Part shown: positions 30,829 to 38,267 of the stretch, one piece after another
How positions within the stretch are numbered: position 1 is the first letter of the stretch
Layout: every line of letters starts with the position of its first letter
Assembly (NCBI GenBank): GCA_964483175.1
Contig: CAZAAT010000013.1
Span: forward strand, 1-39,986
Source: JAAYHC01 sp964483175
Lineage (GTDB): Bacteria > Bacillota > UBA5301
DNA length: 39,986 bases
Direction: 5' to 3'
Made by a program: the position numbers and the translations under genes
Notes under the pieces: model-generated
The model's input: only the letters and a program-made list of their open reading frames with translations
Databases searched by the model: none
What the model was told of the DNA's origin: nothing

Positions 30829-31938
30829 ATGGCAAACAAAGGATTCCTGCGAACTGTAATCATCCTAGGAGTGCTGATAGCTTTAGCGGTGCCGGCACTA
30901 GCGGCCTACAAAGCACATGACAATGATTATGACACCGATCAATTTCTGCTGGCTTATCCCGAAGCGAGGGATACCAAGTTAGACAACTGCTACCTCTGCC
31001 ACACCGGAGGCCAGTCGGGCAAAAACTACCTCAACTCTTGCGACTGGTGTCATGAGGTCTATGGCTTGAAGCCGCCTTTCGGCGATATTGATAAGACCCT
31101 TACAAGTTATGGCCGAGACTACATGGAGGCTGGTCGTAACGCAGCTGCCTGCTTAGCGATTAGTCATCTTGATTCAGACGGCGATGGCTATACCAATGGC
31201 GAGGAGATCGCAGCTATTCGCTTGCCTGGTGATTCTAACGACAACCCAGATGTTCCGGAAGCTCCAGGAGTCGTCTTTACCAGGGCTGACATCCGAAAGC
31301 TCCCAAGAGTTAATCAGTTTATGGTCTTAGACACTTCCAAATCCGGTGACTATTATGCCACCTACAGCGGTGTCGATATTTATACTCTGCTGCAAGCAGC
31401 CGGCATACGAGAAGATGCTGTTGACATTACAGTTTTCGCTGCTGATGGTTATAGCCGAAGCTTTTCACTGGATGATCTAAAAAAGAGTTATCCTCAGGGC
31501 ACCTATGAAACCAAATATGCGTGGATTCACTTTCCCGAAAATGCGCCTTATGTGGATGGGCAGCAGATACCAGGAGAGTTGCGTTACATCATGGCGTATG
31601 AAAAGGATGGATATCCGCTGTTGACCTCCCGGATTGTTGCGGATAGTAAAGGCATAGCTCGTTTGGACGGAGAAGGCCCATACCGCTTTGTTAGCCCCTT
31701 GGTAGAACCGGTCGTAGCAGATCGTTCTGCCAGGTCAATTGACCGGGTTGAACCTCCATATCCGTACAATCCGGATCGCTCAGTTATCCGCAATGCTGAC
31801 TATTGTATCAAATCAGTGGTCGCGATAAGGGTCAACACCGCAGAAAACAAATCAATGCACTATGACTGGACAGGGCAGGCCTGGAAGATGATCGAAGAAG
31901 GTGAGCTGCTCATTTACGGAGCCATTGATCCGCAATAG
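30829..31938 (+). CDS. Exported diheme cytochrome c with molybdopterin-oxidoreductase-like domain
   Basis: The 369-residue protein has a signal peptide (1-26), two c-type heme sites, CYLCH (54-58) and CDWCH (71-75), and a calcium-type thrombospondin-3/EF-hand-like loop DSDGDGYTNGEE (115-126). After it, a domain of ~170 residues shows YSGVDIYTLLQAAGI, ITVFAADGYSRSFSLDDL and GPYRFVSPLVEP. This is the pattern of the sulfite-oxidase-type oxidoreductase molybdopterin-binding fold. No cysteine lies in that core to ligate Mo or W; the only later one is in ADYCIKS. It may therefore be a cofactor-free relative or bind differently. Its position right after tupA and the Fn3 gene hints at a metal-linked redox role (inference). 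It ends at a terminator. Confidence 0.8.
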   Translation: MANKGFLRTVIILGVLIALAVPALAAYKAHDNDYDTDQFLLAYPEARDTKLDNCYLCHTGGQSGKNYLNSCDWCHEVYGLKPPFGDIDKTLTSYGRDYMEAGRNAAACLAISHLDSDGDGYTNGEEIAAIRLPGDSNDNPDVPEAPGVVFTRADIRKLPRVNQFMVLDTSKSGDYYATYSGVDIYTLLQAAGIREDAVDITVFAADGYSRSFSLDDLKKSYPQGTYETKYAWIHFPENAPYVDGQQIPGELRYIMAYEKDGYPLLTSRIVADSKGIARLDGEGPYRFVSPLVEPVVADRSARSIDRVEPPYPYNPDRSVIRNADYCIKSVVAIRVNTAENKSMHYDWTGQAWKMIEEGELLIYGAIDPQ

Positions 31939-31955
31939 TCGATAAAGGCACCAGG

Positions 31956-31993
31956 ATAGAGCTCTTTCGCCAGAAAGAGCTCTATTTTCTTTC
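31956..31993 (+). terminator. Rho-independent terminator after the cytochrome gene
   Basis: A perfect 13-bp stem, ATAGAGCTCTTTC (31956-31968) / GAAAGAGCTCTAT (31973-31985), has loop GCCA, followed by TTTCTTT. Confidence 0.93.
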
Positions 31994-32070
31994 CACCTGT
32001 TCTGGTGGTATGAAGACTCAGCTGAAGGGGTGTGCTATTCACTTAGCATCGGAAAAATGTCAGAATTGGG

Positions 32071-32096
32071 AATATTAGCATTGATAAACTAATATT
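32071..32096. promoter_or_regulatory. Inverted repeat upstream of degV
   Basis: AATATTAG (32071-32078) and CTAATATT (32089-32096) are separated by 10 nt, 72 bp before the degV start. It could be an operator, but AT-rich repeats arise easily by chance. Confidence 0.35.
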
Positions 32097-32167
32097 GAAA
32101 GCCTATCGGTAGGACTTGCCATAGCTGGTGGCGAATGAGAACTGCAAATTCAGGAAGGGAGACTCAC

Positions 32168-33007
32168 ATGAACTATAAAATAGTTGCTGATAGCAGTTGC
32201 GACCTCAATCCCGAGCTTGCAGAGAAATTACAAGTTCACCGTGTTCCGCTGACGCTGTATGTCGGTGATCAAGAGTTACGTGATGATGAAAACCTTCAAA
32301 TTTCGGAGCTGCTGCGGTTGATGCGGGAGTCGCCAGAGGCCCCACGAACAGCCTGTCCATCCCCACATGATTTTCTCCAGGCTTATCAGGGTGATGAGCG
32401 GAGTGTATTTGTGGTAACTATAAGCTCCAAATTGAGCGCCACCTTCGATAGTGCGGTTTTAGCCAAAAAGATGTTGCTTGAATCCGGTAGTGATAAGTTC
32501 ATCCATGTCTTTGATTCACATAGCGCTTCAATTGGGGAAACTTTAATCAGCCGTAAGATTTTTGAACTTGCGAAGCAAAATTATCATGAGTTGGAGATCG
32601 TGGAGAAAGTTACACAATATATCCAAGAAATGAAGACCTTCTTTTTGCTCGAGTCATTGGATCATTTGGTCAAAGCCGGCCGGGTGAGCAAGGTCATCGG
32701 CAAACTGGCCTCGGTCTTATCGGTTAGGCTGATTATGGGAAGTACCGAAGAAGGGACGATCCGGTTGGTTGAAAAGGCTCGCGGGGCCCAGAAGGCCTTC
32801 CGACGCTTTGTGGAGGTCATTGGTGAGCAAGGGGAGCGCCTCGAAGAGAAGGTCCTCGGGATCGCACACTGTAATGCGCGGGAACGGGCAGAAGAGTTTA
32901 AACGAGAGGTCCTCAAGCGATTTAATTTTAAGGATATCATTATCGTTGAAATGTCTGGCTTAAGCAGTGTTTACGCCGATGAGGGCGGTATCGTCATCGC
33001 CTTCTAA
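32168..33007 (+). CDS. DegV family fatty-acid-binding protein
   Basis: The 279-residue protein begins KIVADSSCDL and has VTISSKLSATFDSA, FDSHSASIGE, FFLLESLDHLVKAGRVSK, IAHCNARERAE and a C-terminal glycine-containing strand. All are typical of DegV/FakB proteins, which bind a fatty acid in a deep pocket and present it to the kinase FakA for phosphorylation. The SS pair near residue 9 and the segment at 93-98 form the headgroup site. GGAAGGGAG precedes the ATG at 32168. The kinase gene is not in the window. A Nudix gene follows 16 bp later. Confidence 0.92.
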   Translation: MNYKIVADSSCDLNPELAEKLQVHRVPLTLYVGDQELRDDENLQISELLRLMRESPEAPRTACPSPHDFLQAYQGDERSVFVVTISSKLSATFDSAVLAKKMLLESGSDKFIHVFDSHSASIGETLISRKIFELAKQNYHELEIVEKVTQYIQEMKTFFLLESLDHLVKAGRVSKVIGKLASVLSVRLIMGSTEEGTIRLVEKARGAQKAFRRFVEVIGEQGERLEEKVLGIAHCNARERAEEFKREVLKRFNFKDIIIVEMSGLSSVYADEGGIVIAF

Positions 33008-33023
33008 TCCGGAGGAACCAGTC

Positions 33024-33419
33024 ATGATCGAACTCACCAGGGTTACCGGAGCGCTGATCAAAGTGGGCGAAAAAATCTTGATCGCCAGAAGGGCTCAAGA
33101 TCAATCATCAGCTGGTAGATGGGAGTTTCCCGGCGGCAAAATCGAGCCGGGTGAGTCCCCAGAGGAGACCCTAGTACGCGAGTTACAAGAAGAGCTTGGT
33201 GTTTTGGCCGAGGTGGGCGAACACTTCGCCACCTCGGTCTATCGTTATCCTCGTGGCACCATTGAACTACAAGTCTACTTTACTAGTATCAAAAGTGGAC
33301 AACCTGAGTTGAAAGTTCATGATGCCTTGGCCTGGGTAACCCCCGAAGAGTTGGTCAAGTATGATCTTTTACCGGCAGACATCCCAATTGCCCAGCGGTT
33401 GCTCAATAGCGAGCAGTGA
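33024..33419 (+). CDS. MutT/Nudix hydrolase, (deoxy)nucleoside triphosphate diphosphatase type
   Basis: The 131-residue protein has a complete Nudix box, GGKIEPGESPEETLVRELQEELGV (positions ~37-60; G-x5-E-x7-RELxEELG), which binds magnesium for pyrophosphate hydrolysis. It starts with ELTRVTGALIKVGEKILIARRA and has WEFPGG, as in MutT and the CTP/5-methyl-dCTP pyrophosphohydrolases. It probably cleanses oxidised or modified nucleotides; the exact substrate is not visible. CCGGAGGA precedes the ATG at 33024. It is probably cotranscribed with degV. Confidence 0.92.
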   Translation: MIELTRVTGALIKVGEKILIARRAQDQSSAGRWEFPGGKIEPGESPEETLVRELQEELGVLAEVGEHFATSVYRYPRGTIELQVYFTSIKSGQPELKVHDALAWVTPEELVKYDLLPADIPIAQRLLNSEQ

Positions 33420-33458
33420 TAGGCCCAAAGTTGCTTAGCTATTCTTTATAGAGGAAAT

Positions 33459-33504
33459 CCCCCCTGTCAGTTGTTACTATCGAAACGAAGAAGATGACGG
33501 GGGG
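33459..33504 (+). promoter_or_regulatory. GC-rich hairpin that sequesters the ribosome binding site of the sugar operon
   Basis: CCCCCC-T-GTCA (33459-33469) pairs with TGACGGGGGG (33495-33504), ten pairs with one bulged T, around a 25-nt A-rich loop. The right arm (GGGGGG) is itself the only Shine-Dalgarno-like sequence for the ATG at 33513, 8 nt away. Pairing would block ribosome access, so a translational switch or a DNA operator is plausible. Confidence 0.6.
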
Positions 33505-33512
33505 TAAGACTA

Positions 33513-34577
33513 ATGCAACAAAATATCAGGCCAAAGAATAGTGTGGGGATTTGGTCCTTCGGTGGCAACGCGACCCGGTTTATGCCTAGTGGGTATCACC
33601 CGGAAGCGGTAACCGAATCAATGGTGGATAAGACTAAGCGAGCGGTTGAGGGGTTAGATTGGCTAGTAGACGGGTTTGAGTACCATTATCCCACAGAAGT
33701 AAATGAGGACAACCTAGAGCAGATTATCCAAGCTTTAAACGATAAAGACCTGTATGCGGTGGCATTGGGTCTTTTTTCTATGCCCAAATATGCGCTCGGT
33801 TCCTTCATTAACCCAAATGCCCACCTCCGGAAGGAAGCGGTTGCTACTGCCAAGCGTGGGGTCGATTTGGCGGCGGGGATCGGGGCGACCTTCATCATCT
33901 GGCCGGGCGGCGAAGGCTATAATTATCCGTTCCAGGCCTCATATGAGCAGGTCTGGGAGTCATTTCTAGATGCTATCGCTGAGGTAGTTGATCATGCTGC
34001 AGCCAAAGGGGTCACGGTTTTTCTGGAGCACAAAAATAGTGAACCGGCGATGAAGATTCTCATGCGCGATCTCGGAATGACCATGTACGTCGTGGAGAAG
34101 GTGCGTCAAAAAGGCGTGGATACTTCGCGGCTGAAGATCAATATGGACTGGCAACATCTGATCATGAACGGCGAACCGCTAGCTGAATACGCCTGGATAT
34201 TGCATCGCGAAGGGCTGCTGGGGCATCAGCATGCCAACTCCGGTTGGGGCAACTTCGACGACGACAATATGGTGGGAGCCTCATTCTTCATGCAAACTCT
34301 GGCGTTGGCCAAAGAACTACAGCGTCTTAATTATGGCGCCAACGGAGAACGCATCGGCTATGATCTCTTCCCGTATACAGAAGATCAGGTGGAGGCTGTA
34401 AAGCGTAGCATTCTGCAGTGGGAGTATATGTGGTCATTAGCCGAAAAGATTGATTCTGCAGCGCTTACTGTTGCTCAGAATGACCGGGACGCTGTCGCCG
34501 CTTATCAAACGGTTTATGCCGCCCTTGGCCTTGATGAAGATTTTATAGCTGAGCTCAAACAAAGTCGCACAAAGTAA
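33513..34577 (+). CDS. Xylose-isomerase-like TIM-barrel sugar isomerase
   Basis: The 354-residue protein is an AP-endonuclease-2/xylose-isomerase-type TIM barrel. Likely metal ligands lie in VFLEHKNSEPAMK (Glu), NMDWQHLIMNGE (Asp, His), HQHANSGWGNFDDDN (His, Asp) and GYDLFPYTEDQ (Asp). The N-terminus, SVGIWSFGGNATRFMP, and length are compatible with bacterial xylose or rhamnose isomerase relatives, but it is not a close match to classic XylA. It should isomerise an aldose to a ketose that the next gene's kinase phosphorylates. It is the first gene of the sugar operon, 14 bp before the kinase. Its ribosome binding site lies in a hairpin. Confidence 0.82.
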   Translation: MQQNIRPKNSVGIWSFGGNATRFMPSGYHPEAVTESMVDKTKRAVEGLDWLVDGFEYHYPTEVNEDNLEQIIQALNDKDLYAVALGLFSMPKYALGSFINPNAHLRKEAVATAKRGVDLAAGIGATFIIWPGGEGYNYPFQASYEQVWESFLDAIAEVVDHAAAKGVTVFLEHKNSEPAMKILMRDLGMTMYVVEKVRQKGVDTSRLKINMDWQHLIMNGEPLAEYAWILHREGLLGHQHANSGWGNFDDDNMVGASFFMQTLALAKELQRLNYGANGERIGYDLFPYTEDQVEAVKRSILQWEYMWSLAEKIDSAALTVAQNDRDAVAAYQTVYAALGLDEDFIAELKQSRTK

Positions 34578-34590
34578 AGGAGGTAGCTAC

Positions 34591-36096
34591 GTGGAGTGCT
34601 TATTAGGCCTCGACATAGGGACCTCCGGAACCAAAGTAGCATTGTTTGAGGCATCGGGTGGTTTGGTTGCGTCGGCTATCGAGGAATATCCGTTATATCA
34701 GCCACAACCAGGTTGGGCGGAACAAAATCCGGCTGATTGGTGGCAGGCGACCTGTACCGGAATTCGGCGGGTTCTTTCCTCCTCCGGAGTAAAACCTACA
34801 GCGATCAAGGCCATCGGGCTTTCCGGCCAGATGCACGGGACGGTTCTCCTGGATTCGCATGGTGAAGTGATCAGACCGGCGATAATCTGGTGTGACCAAC
34901 GCAGTGTAGCCGAGGCCGAGGCAATCGCGGACCATGTTGGACCGACGAAAGTAATCGAGTTAACCGGTAATCCTGCCTTGCCAAACTTTACGGCTACCAA
35001 GCTGCTGTGGATTCGCAATCATGAGCCGGAGAATTACCGGAAAATCGCCAAAGTATTATTGCCCAAAGACTATATTCGCTACAAGTTAACCGGCGAATTT
35101 GCCACTGAGGTTTCGGATGCTTCGGGAACTCTCTTGTTTGATGTAGCGGGCCGTAAATGGTCTGACGAAATGCTTGATTATCTGGCGATCAACCGGGATT
35201 GGTTGCCAGCGTGCACTGAGTCAGCGTTGGTCTCCGGCCGGGTTAGCTCCGCAGCAGCCGCGGCAACTGGCTTAGCCTGCCAAACCCCGATTGTGGGGGG
35301 AGCCGGAGATCAAGCAGCCGGAGCGGTAGGAAATGGTATCGTCGAGCAGGGGTTAGTCTCAGCGACTATCGGTACCTCTGGCGTTGTCTTTGCCGCTACC
35401 ACCCAGATGGTCACGGATCCCCTGGGGCGTCTCCATTCGTTCTGCCATGCGGTGGATGGTCTTTGGCATGTGATGGGGGTTACCCAGGCGGCAGGGGGCT
35501 CACTGCAGTGGTATCGCAATACCATCGCCCCTGACGTCTCCTACGAACTCTTGACCGAGGAAGCGGCTCAGGTACCATCCGGTGCAGAAGGGCTGATCTT
35601 CTTACCTTACCTGATGGGTGAACGTACTCCTCATCTTAACCCGTTTGCCCGCGGGGTTTTCTTTGGGCTATCCTCACGCCATGACAAAAGACATCTGACA
35701 CGTGCGGTGCTTGAAGGGGTTACCTTTAGCTTACGCGATTGCCTGGAGCTGATTATTGATCTTGGGGTTGATTTTGACCAGGTCAGGGCATCAGGTGGCG
35801 GTGCCCGAAGCCGGCTCTGGCGCCAGATCATGGCCGATGTATTTAACCAACCGGTGGTTAGTGTAGCAGCCAGTGAAGGTCCGGCCTTCGGTGTGGCCAT
35901 CTTAGCTGGGGTTGGCGTAGGGTTGTATCCATCCGTTGCAGCAGCTTGCCGGCAATGTCTTCAGGTCTCTGAACCGGTGGTGCCGCTAGGGGAGACGAGT
36001 CAGTTTTACCAAACTCGCTATCTGCTCTTCAGGCAGCTTTACCAGGCCTTGAAAGACTGTTTCACGCAAAATGTGCAAAGGAGTGATGATCAGTGA
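34591..36096 (+). CDS. xylB: FGGY-family carbohydrate kinase, xylulokinase-like
   Basis: The 501-residue protein has the FGGY layout: phosphate-1 loop GLDIGTSGTKVALF at residues 5-18, GLSGQMHG near 80, the catalytic aspartate D240 in GGAGDQAAGAVGNG, IGTSGVVFA, and RASGGGARSRLWRQIMADVF in the C-terminal ATP-binding half. The segment GQMHGTVLLD and the length favour D-xylulokinase. It phosphorylates a ketose, probably xylulose or a relative, at the expense of ATP. It starts with GTG, with AAAGGAGGT 9 nt upstream. Its stop overlaps the next gene by 4 bp (GTGA). The substrate is inferred from family, not proven. Confidence 0.9.
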   Translation: MECLLGLDIGTSGTKVALFEASGGLVASAIEEYPLYQPQPGWAEQNPADWWQATCTGIRRVLSSSGVKPTAIKAIGLSGQMHGTVLLDSHGEVIRPAIIWCDQRSVAEAEAIADHVGPTKVIELTGNPALPNFTATKLLWIRNHEPENYRKIAKVLLPKDYIRYKLTGEFATEVSDASGTLLFDVAGRKWSDEMLDYLAINRDWLPACTESALVSGRVSSAAAAATGLACQTPIVGGAGDQAAGAVGNGIVEQGLVSATIGTSGVVFAATTQMVTDPLGRLHSFCHAVDGLWHVMGVTQAAGGSLQWYRNTIAPDVSYELLTEEAAQVPSGAEGLIFLPYLMGERTPHLNPFARGVFFGLSSRHDKRHLTRAVLEGVTFSLRDCLELIIDLGVDFDQVRASGGGARSRLWRQIMADVFNQPVVSVAASEGPAFGVAILAGVGVGLYPSVAAACRQCLQVSEPVVPLGETSQFYQTRYLLFRQLYQALKDCFTQNVQRSDDQ

Positions 36097-37247
36097 GCAA
36101 TCAGGTACTTAGCTACGGAATGGTGGGAGGGGGGATCGGTTCATTTATCGGTGATGTTCACCGCAAAGCTGCTGCCTTTGATGGGAAGGCCAAATTGGTG
36201 GCTGGCTGTTTTTCGCGGGACTTCGCAAATACTCAGCAGACCGGAGCAGATCTAAGCATAGAGCCTGATCGCCTTTATCAGAGCTATGCAGAGATGGCTG
36301 AAGCTGAAGGGGCTAGGGCAGATGGGATTGATTTTGTGTCCATAGTTACACCGAACAACACCCACTACCCAGTGGCGAAGGCGTTTTTGGAACATAACAT
36401 CAACGTGGTCTGTGATAAGCCACTGACCTTTACCCCCGCTGAGGCCGCTGAGCTTGCTGACTTAGCTCAAGCTAAAGGCCTGCTCTTTTGCGTGACGTAT
36501 ACTTATTCCGGCTATCCCATGGTCAAACAGGCCCGGGAGATGGTTAGACAGGGGTGTATTGGCGAGGTGCGCACAGTAGTGGCCGAATACCCTCAGGGCT
36601 GGTTAGCCACACCGGTCGAGAAATCGGGGGCAAACCGCCAGGCGGCCTGGCGAACCGATCCACTACAATCCGGACGGTCTAACTGTGTTGGTGATATTGG
36701 CAGTCATATCGAGAATACTGTCGCCTACATCACCGGGCTCAAGATTAAATCGCTCTGTGCCAAGCTGGATATTTTCGGCGAAGGTCGCAGCCTTGATGAT
36801 AATGCCAGCATCCTGGTGCAGTATGATACCGGAGCAACCGGAGTCTACTGGGCTTCGCAGGTGGCGATCGGTCATGATAACGGGCTAAAGGTGAGAATTT
36901 ACGGAACCAAAGGCAGTATCGAGTGGGAGCAGGAGAACCCCAATTACCTGCGCGTAGCCCTAATTGATCAACCTGCCTTGATCTACACCCGGGGCGGGGG
37001 CTACCTGTATCCAGCGGCGGCAGAGCTCAACCGGATTCCGGCGGGACACCCCGAGGGCTACTATGAAGCCTTCGCCAACATCTATACCGCCTTTTCGAAA
37101 GCCTTATTGAAAAAGAAGGCCGGCCTAGAGCTCACCGCTAAAGACCTTGATTTTCCCGATGCGGTTGCCGGCTTGGCCGGAGTAATATTCATCAACAAAT
37201 GCGTAGACAGCTCTAATGCTGGTTCGGTCTGGGTAGACCTGGATTAA
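36093..37247 (+). CDS. Gfo/Idh/MocA family NAD(P)-dependent oxidoreductase
   Basis: The 384-residue protein has an N-terminal Rossmann fold (GMVGGGIGSFIGDVHRKAA), then VSIVTPNNTHYPVAKAFLE. The family catalytic lysine segment is CDKPLT (K109), and the GDIGSHIENTV region carries the Asp/His that act in sugar oxidation. The C-terminal domain is the usual open beta sheet (GLKVRIYGTKGSIEWEQENP). It likely oxidises a sugar or polyol hydroxyl with NAD(P). It starts with GTG, overlapping the kinase end by 4 bp. Beside an isomerase and a TIM-barrel epimerase, it suggests that the operon handles more than plain xylose, perhaps an unusual pentose, inositol-like or branched sugar (inference). Confidence 0.92.
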   Translation: MSNQVLSYGMVGGGIGSFIGDVHRKAAAFDGKAKLVAGCFSRDFANTQQTGADLSIEPDRLYQSYAEMAEAEGARADGIDFVSIVTPNNTHYPVAKAFLEHNINVVCDKPLTFTPAEAAELADLAQAKGLLFCVTYTYSGYPMVKQAREMVRQGCIGEVRTVVAEYPQGWLATPVEKSGANRQAAWRTDPLQSGRSNCVGDIGSHIENTVAYITGLKIKSLCAKLDIFGEGRSLDDNASILVQYDTGATGVYWASQVAIGHDNGLKVRIYGTKGSIEWEQENPNYLRVALIDQPALIYTRGGGYLYPAAAELNRIPAGHPEGYYEAFANIYTAFSKALLKKKAGLELTAKDLDFPDAVAGLAGVIFINKCVDSSNAGSVWVDLD

Positions 37248-37265
37248 TGGGAGGAGGAGAGAATA

Positions 37266-38258
37266 ATGGCGAATCGACCAGTGACCATTTTTACCGGCCA
37301 ATGGGCCGACTTACCGTTTGAGACCGTGTGCCAAAAGATGAGATCCTGGGGCTATGATGGCCTGGAGATTGCTTGTTGGGGCGATCATCTCAATGTCCGG
37401 CAGGCTGCTCAAGACCCGGCTTATGTAGCGGAGCGCAAGGAAATTTTGGCCAAATATGGCCTCAAGTGTTGGGCGATAGGCGCACACTTAACCGGGCAGT
37501 GTGTGGGAGATCTGTATGATCCACGCTTAGACGCTTTTGCAGCGGCTGAGGTTAAGGGTAACCCAGTCAAGATCAGAGAATGGGCGATCGAAGAAATGAA
37601 GTATACTGCCCAAGCAGCTGCCAAGATGGGCTGCAACGTGGTGACCGGCTTTACCGGTTCACCGATTTGGAAATATTTATACTCATTTCCCCCAACCACC
37701 GAAGAGATGGTGGAGGCGGGTTTTGCTGAGATTGTGGAGTTGTGGACACCAATCTTCGATGTCTTTGATGAGGTAGGGGTTAAGTTCGCTTTGGAGGTTC
37801 ACCCTACCGAGATTGCCTTTGATTACTATACAGCCAAAAAGCTCTTAGAGGCCTTCGATTACCGACCGACCCTCGGGTTTAACTTTGATCCAAGCCATCT
37901 GCTCTGGCAAGGGGTTAAACCGCACCTATTTATCCGAGATTTTGCTGACCGGATCTACCATGTGCATATGAAAGATGCGGCTGTGACTTTGGATGGCAAG
38001 GCCGGGATTCTCGGTTCGCACTTGACCTTTGGCGATGGCTGTCGTGGTTGGAACTTCCGCTCGCTGGGGCATGGAGATGTTGACTTCGAAGCCATCATTC
38101 GGGAACTTAATGCCATCGGCTATACCGGTCCCCTTTCCGTGGAATGGGAGGATAGCGGCATGGATCGGGAGTTTGGGGCCAGAGAAGCCTTGGAGTTTGT
38201 GCGTCGGATTGATTTTCCCCCGTCAAAAATTGCTTTTGATGATTCCATGCGGAAATGA
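37266..38258 (+). CDS. Sugar phosphate isomerase/epimerase (AP endonuclease 2-like TIM barrel)
   Basis: The 330-residue protein is a second TIM barrel of this superfamily. Likely metal ligands: KFALEVHPTEIAFD (Glu, His), LGFNFDPSHLLWQG (Asp, His), HVHMKDA (His) and SVEWEDSG (Glu). The N-terminus reads VTIFTGQWADLPFETVCQKM, with GYDGLEIACWGDHL as the first substrate loop. Such proteins occur beside Gfo/Idh dehydrogenases in many sugar and inositol operons and isomerise or epimerise the oxidised product. GGGAGGAGGAG precedes the ATG. It lies 18 bp after the dehydrogenase and 9 bp before the transporter ATPase. Confidence 0.9.
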   Translation: MANRPVTIFTGQWADLPFETVCQKMRSWGYDGLEIACWGDHLNVRQAAQDPAYVAERKEILAKYGLKCWAIGAHLTGQCVGDLYDPRLDAFAAAEVKGNPVKIREWAIEEMKYTAQAAAKMGCNVVTGFTGSPIWKYLYSFPPTTEEMVEAGFAEIVELWTPIFDVFDEVGVKFALEVHPTEIAFDYYTAKKLLEAFDYRPTLGFNFDPSHLLWQGVKPHLFIRDFADRIYHVHMKDAAVTLDGKAGILGSHLTFGDGCRGWNFRSLGHGDVDFEAIIRELNAIGYTGPLSVEWEDSGMDREFGAREALEFVRRIDFPPSKIAFDDSMRK

Positions 38259-38267
38259 GGTCGCGCT

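Noticed and set aside
30829..31938. Calling the cytochrome/molybdopterin-fold protein a functional sulfite oxidase
   Set aside because: No cysteine ligand for the metal is present in the domain core, so an active Mo/W site is not supported.
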